Origin: Streptomyces globisporus
GTDB lineage: Bacteria > Actinomycetota > Actinomycetes > Streptomycetales > Streptomycetaceae
Reading direction: 5' to 3'
DNA: 64,000 nucleotides
Assembly: GCA_014649555.1 (NCBI GenBank)
Contig: BMTG01000006.1
Coordinates: forward strand, 1-64,000
Made by a program: the position numbers and the translations under genes. Below are positions 53,101-60,846 of the stretch, piece after piece (positions within the stretch are counted from its first letter, which is position 1; the number at the start of each line of letters is the position of its first letter). The notes beneath the pieces were generated by a model. It saw only the letters and a program-made list of their open reading frames with translations. It searched no databases and was not told the origin of the DNA.

Positions 53101-54468
53101 GGGAACGAGACCGCTCCCGGCAACTCCCCGGGCTCCGGGGCGCCCCGTCACATCTACGACGAGGCGAACGTGATGCTGGGCAAGACCGTCCCGGCGGGGT
53201 CGAAGATCAGGCTCCAGAAGGACAGCGCCAACACCTCCACATACGCGATCGACTTCATCAACCTGGAGCAGGTCGCCCCGGTCGCCAACCCGAATCCGGC
53301 GACGTACACCGTGCCGGCCGGCTTCACCCACCAGGACGTCCAGAACGCCCTGGACAAGGTCCGCATGGACACCACCGGCACCCTGGTGGGCGTCTACCTC
53401 CCGGCGGGGGAGTACAGCACGGCCAGTAAGTTCCAGGTCTACGGCAAGGCCGTGAAGGTGGTCGGGGCCGGACCCTGGCACACCCGCTTCAACGCCCCGG
53501 ACAGTCAGGACAACACCGATGTCGGGTTCCGGGCCGAGGCCAGTGCCAAGGGGTCGTCGTTCGCGAACTTCGCGTACTTCGGCAACTACACGTCACGGAT
53601 CGACGGACCGGGCAAGGTCTTCGACTTCTCGAACGTGTCGGACATCGTGATCGACAACATCTGGAACGAGCACATGGTGTGCCTCTACTGGGGCGCGAAC
53701 ACCGACAACATCACCATCAAGAACTCCCGTATCCGCAACATGTTCGCCGACGGCGTCAACATGACCAACGGGTCCACCGACAACCTCGTGATCAACAACG
53801 AGGCGCGGGCCACCGGAGACGACAGCTTCGCGCTCTTCTCGGCGATCGACGCCGGGGGAGCGGACATGAAGAACAACGTCTACGAGAACCTGACCTCGAT
53901 CCTCACCTGGCGTGCGGCGGGCATCGCCGTCTACGGCGGGTACGACAACACCTTCCGCAACATCCACATCGCCGACACCCTGGTGTACTCCGGGATCACG
54001 GTCAGCTCGCTGGACTTCGGCTACCCGATGAACGGATTCGGGACCGAGCCGACGACGATCGAGAACGTCTCGATCGTGCGCGCGGGCGGTCACTTCTGGG
54101 GATCGCAGACCTTCCCCGGGATCTGGCTGTTCTCGGCGTCGAAGGTGTTCCAGGGCATCCGCATCAACAACGTGGACATCGTCGACCCCACCTACAGCGG
54201 GATCATGTTCCAGACGAACTACGTCGGCGGACAGCCCCAGTTCCCGATCAAGGACACCGTGCTCAGCGACATCTCCATTTCGGGGGCGCGCAAGAGCGGT
54301 GACGCGTTCGATGCCAAGTCCGGCTTCGGACTGTGGGCCAACGAGATGCCGGAGGCGGGGCAGGGCCCGGCCGTCGGTGAAGTCACTTTCAACGGGCTGA
54401 AGTTCAGCGACAACGCCCAGGACATCAAGAACACCGCACCCGGCTTCAAGATCAACATCAACCCGTAG
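50179..54468 (+). CDS. Secreted multimodular GH87 alpha-1,3-glucanase (mutanase)
   Basis: 1429 residues. Signal peptide (AISALVTTSLLMIGIPSLAAAAA), two discoidin-type carbohydrate-binding domains (about 35-175, 180-312), two fibronectin III domains (about 318-405, 412-498), a third discoidin domain (about 505-640), two CARDB repeats (about 650-870), a CBM6/35 domain (about 880-1025) and a right-handed beta-helix (about 1035-1429). Asp1191 (FADGVN) and Asp1214-Asp1215 (TGDDSF) have the spacing I recall for GH87 catalytic Asps. Target: fungal wall alpha-1,3-glucan. ATG at 50179 after GGGGAG. Regulated probably by the adjacent LacI gene. Confidence 0.82.
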   Translation: MRAQRWRWRAISALVTTSLLMIGIPSLAAAAADGPNLAAGRAAAASSAHAEYGAANITDGNRSTYWESAGGGLPQWVQTDLGAGTRVDEVKLTLPAGWETRTQTLSLQGSADGTSFATLKNSATYTFAPGAANEVTLAFPATLTRFVRVNITANTGWPAAQLSELEVRGAGDSSADLAAGKTLTASSSNGSQTPANANDGNRDSHWASRNDQFPQWIQADLGASLGVDRVVLRLPDGWAARSQTLKLQGSANGTDFTDLTASKAYRFDAAGGQSATISFDATTTRYVRVLVTANTGAQAAQLAELEIYGPTTGDTQAPTAPTNLAFTEPATGQIRLTWKASTDDKGVTGYDVYANNTLLTSVGADVTTYTDTRPAGQSVSYFVRVKDAAGNVSANSNTATRGGDTGDTQAPTAPSALAFTEPSAGSVKLTWQASTDNKGVTGYDIYANNVLRGSVAGNVLTYTDTLSASTTVSYFVRAKDAAGNVSGDSNTVTRNGQSGSASNLAVNKPITASSVVHTYVAENANDNSTSTYWEGAGGSYPNTLTVKLGSNADTENVVVKLNPDSSWGPRTQRIEVLGREQSSSSFNSLSAAKDYAFKPASGNTVTIPVSARVADVQLKFTANSGSGAGQVAEFQVLGAPAANPDLQVTGVTAAPAAPVETDEITLTATVRNAGALGAPASKVELRLGSTKVATASVGALASGASTQVSASVGARSAGSYELSAVADPAGEVIEQNETNNTWTSGSPLVVKPVSSSDLVAAAVTTSPSAASAGDTVTFSVALKNQGTVASASGAHGITLTLVDSKGATVKTLTGAHNGAIAAGATTAPVSLGTWTAANGSYTVRTVIAADANELPVKRENNTSTQALFVGRGANMPYDMYEAEDGTTGGGAQVVGPNRTVGDIAGEASGRKAVTLNNNGNYVEFTTRASTNTLVTRFSIPDAPGGGGIDSTLNVYVDGVFLKAIDLTSKYAWLYGNETAPGNSPGSGAPRHIYDEANVMLGKTVPAGSKIRLQKDSANTSTYAIDFINLEQVAPVANPNPATYTVPAGFTHQDVQNALDKVRMDTTGTLVGVYLPAGEYSTASKFQVYGKAVKVVGAGPWHTRFNAPDSQDNTDVGFRAEASAKGSSFANFAYFGNYTSRIDGPGKVFDFSNVSDIVIDNIWNEHMVCLYWGANTDNITIKNSRIRNMFADGVNMTNGSTDNLVINNEARATGDDSFALFSAIDAGGADMKNNVYENLTSILTWRAAGIAVYGGYDNTFRNIHIADTLVYSGITVSSLDFGYPMNGFGTEPTTIENVSIVRAGGHFWGSQTFPGIWLFSASKVFQGIRINNVDIVDPTYSGIMFQTNYVGGQPQFPIKDTVLSDISISGARKSGDAFDAKSGFGLWANEMPEAGQGPAVGEVTFNGLKFSDNAQDIKNTAPGFKININP

Positions 54469-54498
54469 GTGAGGAGAGGAGTGGCGGAGGGATCGCAA

Positions 54499-54531
54499 GG
54501 GGGCGCTTCCCGATGGCCGGGAAGCGCCCCC
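54499..54531 (+). terminator. Hairpin terminator after the GH87 gene
   Basis: A perfect 13-bp stem (54499-54511 with 54519-54531) and 7-nt loop, 30 bp after the stop. Confidence 0.88.
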
Positions 54532-54544
54532 GGCGCGTGTAATC

Positions 54545-54591
54545 CTTGCGTTCATAAGTCAATTGTTTGCGCTGCTTGCGCTAGCCTTGCG
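54545..54591. promoter_or_regulatory. CTTGCG direct repeats before the MalR-like gene
   Basis: CTTGCG occurs at 54545, 54575 and 54586, and TTTGCG at 54566, all within 47 bp directly before the regulator start. Repeated CTTGCA-type hexamers are the known style of Streptomyces MalR-class operators, so this is probably an autoregulatory site. A TTTGCG on the minus strand (50075-50080) lies upstream of the GH87 gene. Confidence 0.55.
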
Positions 54592-54593
54592 GC

Positions 54594-55601
54594 ATGACGC
54601 GACGACTTGCTCAGGTTGCCAAGAAGGTTGGGGTCAGCGAGGCCACGGTGAGCCGGGTGCTCAACGGCAAGCCCGGGGTGTCCCGGGCCACCCGGCAGTC
54701 CGTGCTGACGGCCCTGGACGTCCTCGGCTACGAGCGCCCCACCCAACTGCGGGGCGAGCGCGCCCGGCTCGTCGGCCTCGTCCTGCCCGAACTGCAGAAC
54801 CCGATCTTCCCCGCCTTCGCCGAGGTGATCGGCGGTGCCCTCGCCCAACAGGGGCTCACCCCCGTGCTGTGCACCCAGACCAAGGGCGGGGTGTCCGAGG
54901 CTGACTACGTGGACCTCCTGCTCCAGCAGCAGGTCTCCGGCGTGGTCTTCGCCGGCGGGCTGTTCGCCCAGGCAGACGAGGCCCACGAGCACTACCACCG
55001 CCTCGCCGAGCGCCGTATCCCCGTCGTGCTGATCAACGCCCCCATAGAAGGACTGGACTTCCCCTGCGTCTCCTGCGACGACGCCGTCGCGATCGAACGC
55101 GCCTGGCGCCATCTGGCCTCCCTCGGCCACGAGCGCATCGGCGTGGTGATGGGCCCCTCCGACCACGTGCCCTCCCACCGCAAACTCGCCGCGGCCCGGT
55201 CCGTCGCGTCGGCCACCGGCGGTGAGCTGACCGAGGCGCACGTCGAACGCTCGATGTTCTCCCTGGAGGGCGGCCAGGCGGCGGCCTCCCGGCTGCTGGA
55301 ACGGGGCGTCACCGGCATCATCTGCGCCAGCGACCCCCTCGCCCTCGGCGCCGTCCGCGCGGCCCGCCGGCGCGGCCTCGGCGTGCCGTCCGACATCTCC
55401 GTCGTCGGCTACGACGACTCGGCGTTCATGAACTGCACCGAACCCCCGCTCACCACCATCCGCCAGCCCATCGAGGCCATGGGCCGGGCCGCCGTCGAAC
55501 TGCTCTGCGCGGGTATCCAGGGCGGATCGCTCCCGCCGGACGAGCTGCTGTTCGAGCCGGAACTGGTGGTCCGGGGCTCCACCGCGCAGGCGCCCCGCTG
55601 A
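54594..55601 (+). CDS. LacI-family regulator, MalR-like
   Basis: 335 residues. Helix-turn-helix RLAQVAKKVGVSEATVSRVLNGKPGVS, hinge YERPTQLRGERA, then the sugar-binding core (LVGLVLPELQNPIFPAFAEVIG, VVGYDDSAFMNC). The N-terminal 110 residues recall Streptomyces MalR/AglR regulators of alpha-glucoside genes. Placed directly after the alpha-1,3-glucanase gene, it probably responds to alpha-glucan breakdown products. ATG at 54594; the start lies just after repeated hexamers. Confidence 0.9.
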   Translation: MTRRLAQVAKKVGVSEATVSRVLNGKPGVSRATRQSVLTALDVLGYERPTQLRGERARLVGLVLPELQNPIFPAFAEVIGGALAQQGLTPVLCTQTKGGVSEADYVDLLLQQQVSGVVFAGGLFAQADEAHEHYHRLAERRIPVVLINAPIEGLDFPCVSCDDAVAIERAWRHLASLGHERIGVVMGPSDHVPSHRKLAAARSVASATGGELTEAHVERSMFSLEGGQAAASRLLERGVTGIICASDPLALGAVRAARRRGLGVPSDISVVGYDDSAFMNCTEPPLTTIRQPIEAMGRAAVELLCAGIQGGSLPPDELLFEPELVVRGSTAQAPR

Positions 55602-55681
55602 GCCCGGACCACCGGTCCATCCGCCGCCGCCGGGGCACGCCAGGATCGCGGGGCGCGTGCGGCTGCGGCACAGTGGGGCAC

Positions 55682-55999
55682 ATGGACGACCTCAACGCAC
55701 TCGCCGAGGAACACCTGACCGCCGCCCGTGCCTCCGCACACGGCCGCAGCGCCCACCTCGTGCTCCAGGAGCCCCCCTTGCGGCAGACGGTGATCGCCCT
55801 CACCGAGGGGACCGCGCTCGACGAGCACAACGCGCCGCCCGCCGCTTCCCTCCTCGTCCTGCGTGGCGGCGTCCGCCTCACCGCCGCCTCCGGCGACGCG
55901 GAACTGGCCGCCGGGACCCTGCACCCGATCCCGCAGGAACGGCACGGGCTGCTGGCGCTCAGCGACGCCGTGGTCCTGCTCACCGCCGTCAACGACTGA
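55682..55999 (+). CDS. Small cupin-fold protein
   Basis: 105 residues, cytosolic. A single cupin-like barrel: LDEHNAPPAASLLVLRGGVRLTAASGDAELAAGTLHPIPQERHGLLALSDAVVLL. Metal-binding His are few (one in DEHNAP, one in RHGL), so it may not bind metal. Such proteins are often annotated LuxR or cupin domain proteins of unknown role. ATG at 55682 chosen over GTG 55673. Confidence 0.75.
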   Translation: MDDLNALAEEHLTAARASAHGRSAHLVLQEPPLRQTVIALTEGTALDEHNAPPAASLLVLRGGVRLTAASGDAELAAGTLHPIPQERHGLLALSDAVVLLTAVND

Positions 56000-56136
56000 C
56001 CGGACACCGATCGCCGGACACCCCCAGGTGTGCCCCGGCCACGACGTGGCAGGAGAGGATCGAGAGGGGTCGGCCCGTCCGGGAACGGGCAGGTCACCCC
56101 GGTCACCACAGCCACCCACGTCCCCGGAGTACCAGC

Positions 56137-57069
56137 TTGCCCACCCAGACCGCGTCCGCCGCGGACAGCACCGCCCCCGCCGACGGGCACGCCTCCCCGC
56201 CCCGCTCCTGGCTCACCGCTCTGCGCCGTACCCCGGTCTCGCTGTGGAACGACGACATCACCGACTGGGCCGCCGCCCTCACCTACTACGCCATCCTCGC
56301 CCTGCTCCCGGCGCTCCTGGTCACCGTGTCCGTGATCGGCCTCGCCAATCCCGACGCGACCACCGCCCTGATCTCCGACATCACCGCGTTCGCGCCCGCC
56401 GAGTCCGGGGAGGCGCTGCGCAGGCCGCTGGAGGCGGCGACCGAGCAGCGCTCCGCCGTCTGGCTGCTCGTCGCGACGGGCTCCGTGAGTGCCGTCTGGT
56501 CCGCGTGCAGCTACCTCGCGGTCTTCCGCCGGGCGATGCACGCGATGCACGGCGTCCGGGACAACCGCCCGCCCCTGCGCCAGGCGCACATCATCGTCGT
56601 CTCGGCGATCGGCCTGCTCCTCCTGCTGATGACCAGCGCCTTCGCCCTCGTCATGACCGGCCCGCTGGCCCGGTGGCTCGGCCGTCGCATCGGTCTGCCG
56701 CACGAGGGGGAGACCCTGTGGGCGGCGTTGAAGTGGCCGCTGCTGGTCCTCCTCGTCGCCTGCCTGATCATGGTTCTGTTCAGCACCGGCCCCCGCTCCG
56801 CGCGAGGTGTTCGCCGGGGCCTGCCCGGCGGGATACTGGCCGCGCTCTGCTGGCTCACCGCATCGGCGCTGTTCGCCCTCTACGCGACCCAGGTCGGCAG
56901 CTACAGCCAGCTGTACGGATCGCTCGCCGGGCTCGTCGTCTTCCTGATCTGGGTCTGGTTCGCCAACCTTTCACTGCTGGCCGGAGCCCAGTTCAACGTC
57001 GAGCTGCGGCGGCCCGAACCGCAACGGGACTCCGGCGCGGACGCCGACGGGACCGCCCCCGCAGGCTGA
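56137..57069 (+). CDS. YihY/BrkB-family membrane protein
   Basis: 310 residues, six or so membrane helices. Family features: NDDITDWAAALTYYAILALLPALLV near the N-terminus, YGSLAGLVVFLIWVWFANLSLLAGAQFNVEL at the end, and a central VFRRAMHAMHGV loop. Function of the family is unsettled (once called RNase BN). TTG start at 56137 is inferred from GGAG 8 bp before and because the upstream frame is not coding-like. Confidence 0.85.
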   Translation: MPTQTASAADSTAPADGHASPPRSWLTALRRTPVSLWNDDITDWAAALTYYAILALLPALLVTVSVIGLANPDATTALISDITAFAPAESGEALRRPLEAATEQRSAVWLLVATGSVSAVWSACSYLAVFRRAMHAMHGVRDNRPPLRQAHIIVVSAIGLLLLLMTSAFALVMTGPLARWLGRRIGLPHEGETLWAALKWPLLVLLVACLIMVLFSTGPRSARGVRRGLPGGILAALCWLTASALFALYATQVGSYSQLYGSLAGLVVFLIWVWFANLSLLAGAQFNVELRRPEPQRDSGADADGTAPAG

Positions 57070-57105
57070 GCCGGGCCGGGGGACCCGGGGCCTTCCTCGG
57101 CTCAG
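57066..57105. terminator. Hairpin between converging genes
   Basis: CTGAGCCG (57066-57073) pairs with CGGCTCAG (57098-57105). It covers both stop codons and can end transcription in both directions. Confidence 0.55.
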
Positions 57106-57929
57106 GCCTTGGTGCGGTACCCGGCGACGATCGGCATCGTCTCGCGCAGCACCCGTACGCCGTCGTTGTCCGTGTCGCCCAGCCGGTGGCCCTGCCACGT
57201 CCCCGTCGCGCTGGAGAACCGGCTGATACGGCGACAGTGGTCCCCGCACGCGGAGCGGTACGCCATGATCGTGTAGCGCTTGCCGTCCTCGGTGACCCAG
57301 CCGGTGTTGTACGGGCGGTTCCGGCTCACGCTCATCGAGCCGTCCGGGTTGCCCGCCAGCGTCGTACGGTCGTGGGCGAGGCCGAGGTTGTGACCGATCT
57401 CGTGGCTCGCCGAATCCAGCTCGATCCCGTCGACGTCGACGACCGCGTAGGCGTACTCGTCCGTCGAGCTGTCGAGGGCGGGCGTGTAGTCCGCCGTGCC
57501 GCCGCCCCGCTCCGGCCGGTCCACGACCAGCGTGACCAGATCGGCTCCGTACCGCGCCCGCTGCTCGTGCGCCTGGCGTCCGACCCCCGCCGACGTGTGG
57601 TCCTTGAGGAGGGTGTGCGCGGCACGGAACTCCTCCGACCCCTCGTAACCGGTCACCGTGTGCGGGTGGACGACGCGGATGATGCCGCAGAGCCCGCCAC
57701 CCGCCAGGGACCGGTTCATCCGTGTCGCGATCCGCTGGGCCGAGGCGGGCACCCGGTGCTCGCCGCCCACCTGCCGCGCGGCCTTCGGTGTGTAGAGGAC
57801 CAGCACGTCGACCACGGGGCAGGGGGCAGCCCCCGTCGCTTCGGCCGCGGCGCGCCCGGTGGCGGAAGCCGCGCAGAGCGACGCACCGATGCCGACGGCC
57901 AGAACTGCCTTCCAAAGGTTCGCGCGCAT
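57102..57929 (-). CDS. Secreted metzincin-type zinc metalloprotease (M12-like)
   Basis: 275 residues. Signal peptide (LWKAVLAVGIGASLCAASATGRAAA), then a catalytic domain beginning VDVLVLYTPKAARQVGG with the extended zinc motif HEIGHNLGLAHD and a likely Met-turn in YTIMAYRSA. Together these define a metzincin of the reprolysin-like group. No C-terminal binding module. ATG at 57929; converges with the YihY gene. Probably an extracellular protease for nutrition. Confidence 0.9.
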   Translation of the reverse strand: MRANLWKAVLAVGIGASLCAASATGRAAAEATGAAPCPVVDVLVLYTPKAARQVGGEHRVPASAQRIATRMNRSLAGGGLCGIIRVVHPHTVTGYEGSEEFRAAHTLLKDHTSAGVGRQAHEQRARYGADLVTLVVDRPERGGGTADYTPALDSSTDEYAYAVVDVDGIELDSASHEIGHNLGLAHDRTTLAGNPDGSMSVSRNRPYNTGWVTEDGKRYTIMAYRSACGDHCRRISRFSSATGTWQGHRLGDTDNDGVRVLRETMPIVAGYRTKA

Positions 57930-58143
57930 GGGGAGTCGACTCCGTCCGGAAGGGGCGCCGCCCGATAGCTGAGAGTGACTCACTTTTAACACCCTGTGAC
58001 GTTGCGCGCCTGTTGTGCCCGAAACCGCCGACGGGCCGTCCATTCGCTGGCCAGAGGGGTGTGGCGGTGAGGAGGTGGGCAGGTACACGTGTACGAACTC
58101 GCACGAATGGAACGGCAGTCGGCGGCAGAGGGGCGTGTGTGAC

Positions 58144-59016
58144 GTGACGGAACAGAGCGAATGGCGGTTCTCCGACGACCGGGGTCAGCAGTCGACGGCG
58201 CCCCGGCCGCCCGGGCGGGTGCTGGCCTACGTCCAGGCCGGGGCGACCCTGTGGGACCTCGGGATCCGGCCGGTGGCGATCTTCGGTTCCGACCACGACG
58301 GACCCGACCCCGACACGGCGAAGACCGGGACCCTGCCGCTCGCCGACGTCGACTACGTGGGTGCGGGCAGCTCCCTGGACGTCGAGCGGCTGCTGAGTGC
58401 CGAGCCGGACCTCGTGGTGGCCGTCAGTTACGGCGGCGGCCATGTCTACGGGCTGGCCCCCGAGACGGCCAAGCCTCTGGAGGAGCGGGTCCCGGTGGTG
58501 GTCCTCGACGTCAGCCAGGCCCGTACGTTCGGTGAGATCGGCGACCGGTTCGCCGAGCTGGCCCGCTCGCTCGGCGCCACCGGGCGACCGGACGCGGACC
58601 AGGACCTCGACGCGGCCCGGGAGCGGCTGCGCGCCGTCGTCGCCGTCACCTCCGCCGACGCGCCCCGGGTGCTCGCCCTCTCCCCGGCCGGCCCGGACCA
58701 GGCGCATGTCGCACGCCCCAAAATGTGGCCCGAGCTGCGGGTCCTCACCGAACTGGGCGTCCGGCTCGTGGAGCCCGCCGAAGGCCCGGGGGCCAACTGG
58801 TCCACCCTCGACCGTGCCGACACCTTCGCGCTGCGCCCCGAGGTGATCCTGGCCGACATCCGGGCCCACGCCGCGCCCCTGGAAGAGTTGCGGGGGAGTG
58901 AGGGCGCGCCGACGCCCGTCGTCCCGTGGAACCCCGAGCCCCTCTACGGGCCCCGCGACCACGCCCGCTTCCTGGGCCTGGTCGCGGACGCCCTGGAGGC
59001 GGCGCGGGCGAGCTGA
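58144..59016 (+). CDS. FecB-fold iron-complex-binding protein without signal peptide
   Basis: 290 residues. The class III binding fold is clear (RVLAYVQAGATLWDLGIRPVAIFG, SSLDVERLLSAEPDLVVAVSYG, MWPELRVLTELGVRLVEP, ALRPEVILADIRAH), like siderophore-binding proteins. But there is no signal peptide or lipobox: the N-terminus from the GTG 58144 is polar (TEQSEWRFSDDRGQQ). The 40 preceding codons in frame are also not signal-like, and no permease or ATPase is nearby. It may be a cytosolic protein, perhaps for iron release or biosynthesis. Confidence 0.72.
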   Translation: MTEQSEWRFSDDRGQQSTAPRPPGRVLAYVQAGATLWDLGIRPVAIFGSDHDGPDPDTAKTGTLPLADVDYVGAGSSLDVERLLSAEPDLVVAVSYGGGHVYGLAPETAKPLEERVPVVVLDVSQARTFGEIGDRFAELARSLGATGRPDADQDLDAARERLRAVVAVTSADAPRVLALSPAGPDQAHVARPKMWPELRVLTELGVRLVEPAEGPGANWSTLDRADTFALRPEVILADIRAHAAPLEELRGSEGAPTPVVPWNPEPLYGPRDHARFLGLVADALEAARAS

Positions 59017-59045
59017 GTCCCGGGCCTACGGGGCGTTCCCCGGTT

Positions 59046-59471
59046 CTACGGGGCGGGGGCGAGGCCGTCGGCGACCAGTCCGGCGAGCACCGCCTCGCCC
59101 AGCGCCTGGACGGCGGAGGCGGGGCGGACCATCACGGTGAACTCCTTGATGCGTCCGTCCTCGTCCAGGTGCACCAGGTCGATGCCGTGGATCTCCTTGC
59201 CCGCGACCGTCGCCCGGAAGAGCAGGACCGCCGACGGGGCCTCGGTCCCGTCGGCGCTCGTCTGCGAGGAGCCCGCGAACTCGCCGACGTAACGGAAGTC
59301 CTCGAAGGTGCGCAGCAGGACGCCGAACAGCCCCAGCACCGCCGGCCGGCCCTCGAACGGCGTGAATTTCACCGGGCTGTAGAGCCGGATGTCCTCGGTG
59401 AACAGATCGTCCAGGGCGCCGAGGTCGCGGTTGTCGACGGCTGCGCGGAAGCGGTCCACTGCGGTGGTCAT
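59046..59471 (-). CDS. SnoaL/NTF2-like small domain protein
   Basis: 141 residues, cytosolic. NTF2-like cone fold features: VDRFRAAVDNRDLGALDDLFTEDIRLYSPV, then EGRPAVLGLFGVLLRTF and GIDLVHLDEDGRIKEFTVMVRP. Such proteins include polyketide cyclases, hydratases and non-enzymatic partners; the active residues here do not identify one. ATG at 59471 after GAGGAGGACAC. Divergent from the PadR gene across a shared 40-bp palindrome, so it is probably the PadR target. Confidence 0.82.
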   Translation of the reverse strand: MTTAVDRFRAAVDNRDLGALDDLFTEDIRLYSPVKFTPFEGRPAVLGLFGVLLRTFEDFRYVGEFAGSSQTSADGTEAPSAVLLFRATVAGKEIHGIDLVHLDEDGRIKEFTVMVRPASAVQALGEAVLAGLVADGLAPAP

Positions 59472-59480
59472 GTGTCCTCC

Positions 59481-59520
59481 TCATAGTCATGAAAGTGACT
59501 AGTCAGTTTCATGACTATCA
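59481..59520. promoter_or_regulatory. 40-bp near-perfect palindrome, probable PadR operator
   Basis: Positions 59481-59500 and 59501-59520 are reverse complements at all but one position. The arms ATAGTCATGAAA and TTTCATGACTAT are perfect, and the centre is TGACTAGTCA. It lies 10 bp from the NTF2-like start and 69 bp from the PadR start. Confidence 0.85.
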
Positions 59521-59588
59521 TGGGGATCGGAGTTCCGGACAGGGATGGACGGGAATCCGCTCCGGCCCGGCTGAGAGGAGGTGGTCCG

Positions 59589-60158
59589 ATGGCGTTGCGC
59601 CATGCGGTGCTGGCGGCGCTGCTCGACGAGGAGCTGAGCGGCTACCAGGTGACGAAGTCCTTCGCGGCGGGCGTCGCGAACTTCTGGCACGCCCTGCCGC
59701 AGCAGGTCTACGCGGAGCTGGCCAGGCTGGAGAAGGAGGGTCTGGTCGCCGGGCGCGAGGTCGTCCAGGAGGGGCGTCCCAACAAGCGGCTGTTCCGCGT
59801 TACCGGCGAGGGGATGGCCGAACTGGAGAGCTTCGCGTCCGCCGCGGCCAAGCCCGCGTTCCTGCGTGAGGACCTGCTGGTCCAGGTCCAGGCGGCCGAC
59901 CATCTCGACGCCGGCGTACTGGTCGAACGGCTCACCGAGCGGTACGCGTTCGCCGAGGCCAAGGCTGCGCTCTTCGAGGAGCAGCTGCGCAGGATGCGCG
60001 GCGGCCTGGACGAGGCGGAGTTCCTGCTCCGCGGGGCGCGCGTCGGCCCGTATCTCACCTGTCGCCGCGGGCGGGACTTCGAACGCGCCAACCGCGACTG
60101 GTGCCGGGATGTGATGGAGGTGCTGCGGGCACGGCAAACGGCCGGAGGAGGGGCCTGA
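59589..60158 (+). CDS. PadR-family transcriptional repressor
   Basis: 189 residues. N-terminal winged helix (LRHAVLAALLDEELSGYQVTKSF...VYAELARLEKEGLVAGREV) followed by a C-terminal helical dimer domain (about 90-185). PadR proteins repress divergent or downstream genes until a ligand binds. The ATG at 59589 follows AGGAGGTGG and is preferred over the upstream ATG 59511, which lies inside the palindrome. Expected target: its own gene and the NTF2-like gene. Confidence 0.9.
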   Translation: MALRHAVLAALLDEELSGYQVTKSFAAGVANFWHALPQQVYAELARLEKEGLVAGREVVQEGRPNKRLFRVTGEGMAELESFASAAAKPAFLREDLLVQVQAADHLDAGVLVERLTERYAFAEAKAALFEEQLRRMRGGLDEAEFLLRGARVGPYLTCRRGRDFERANRDWCRDVMEVLRARQTAGGGA

Positions 60159-60165
60159 CGACCGA

Positions 60166-60210
60166 TTCCCCAACTTTCCCAAAAATATTCTGCAAAAACT
60201 CTTTGGGGAA
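60166..60210. promoter_or_regulatory. Inverted repeat in the ArsR gene promoter
   Basis: TTCCCCAA (60166-60173) and TTGGGGAA (60203-60210) flank an A/T-rich core (CAAAAATATTCTGCAAAAAC) rare for this genome. It ends 27 bp before the likely start and is a candidate autoregulatory operator overlapping the promoter. Confidence 0.5.
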
Positions 60211-60237
60211 GTGCTTCCGTCTGCCTACGCTGCTGCC

Positions 60238-60846
60238 ATGGACAGCGAAGGCAGAGGTCGCGTACTCGATCCCGCACAGGACGGGGCCGCCCTCAAAGCC
60301 CTCACCCACCCCCTGCGCCTCACCCTGCTCGGGCTGCTGCGCCAGCACGGCCCGGCCACCGCCAGCGAGCTCGCGGTCAGGACGGGGGAGTCCTCGGCGT
60401 CCACCAGCTACCACCTGCGGGTGCTCGCGAAGTACGCGTTCGTCGCCGAGGCCGACCACCGCGACAGCCGGGAACGCCGCTGGAAGTCCGTGCACGACGT
60501 CACCTCGTGGAGCAACGAGGCGATGCACGCCAGCCCCGGCGGCAGCGTGATCCTCAGCGTTCTGCATCACCGCCAGATCGAGCACCTCCAGCAGTCCCTG
60601 GACCGCCACGAGGCGGACCTGGACAGCGGCCGGCTGGGTGAGGAATGGCAGGAGCCGTCGGGGCTCAGCGACCTGATGCCCCGGCTGACCCCGGAGTCCC
60701 TCGCCGAGCTGTGGGAGGTGTTCCGCGCGAAGACGGCCGAGCTGACCGCCCGTGACGCCGAGGATCCCCGCGCCGAACAGGTCGTGCTGTTCACGGCAGG
60801 ACTCCCACTGGCCCAGGAGGACACGGCCGCCGGAGAAGACTCATGA
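60238..60846 (+). CDS. ArsR-type winged-helix regulator
   Basis: 202 residues. DNA-binding domain about 15-90 (LKALTHPLRLTLLGLLRQHGPATASELAVRTGESSASTSYHLRVLAK), then a helical region with no metal-binding Cys cluster, so metal sensing is unlikely. The ATG at 60238 has no ribosome-binding site and may be leaderless; GTG 60211 is an alternative. Its stop overlaps the MFS start by 4 bp, so it probably controls this efflux gene. Confidence 0.85.
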   Translation: MDSEGRGRVLDPAQDGAALKALTHPLRLTLLGLLRQHGPATASELAVRTGESSASTSYHLRVLAKYAFVAEADHRDSRERRWKSVHDVTSWSNEAMHASPGGSVILSVLHHRQIEHLQQSLDRHEADLDSGRLGEEWQEPSGLSDLMPRLTPESLAELWEVFRAKTAELTARDAEDPRAEQVVLFTAGLPLAQEDTAAGEDS

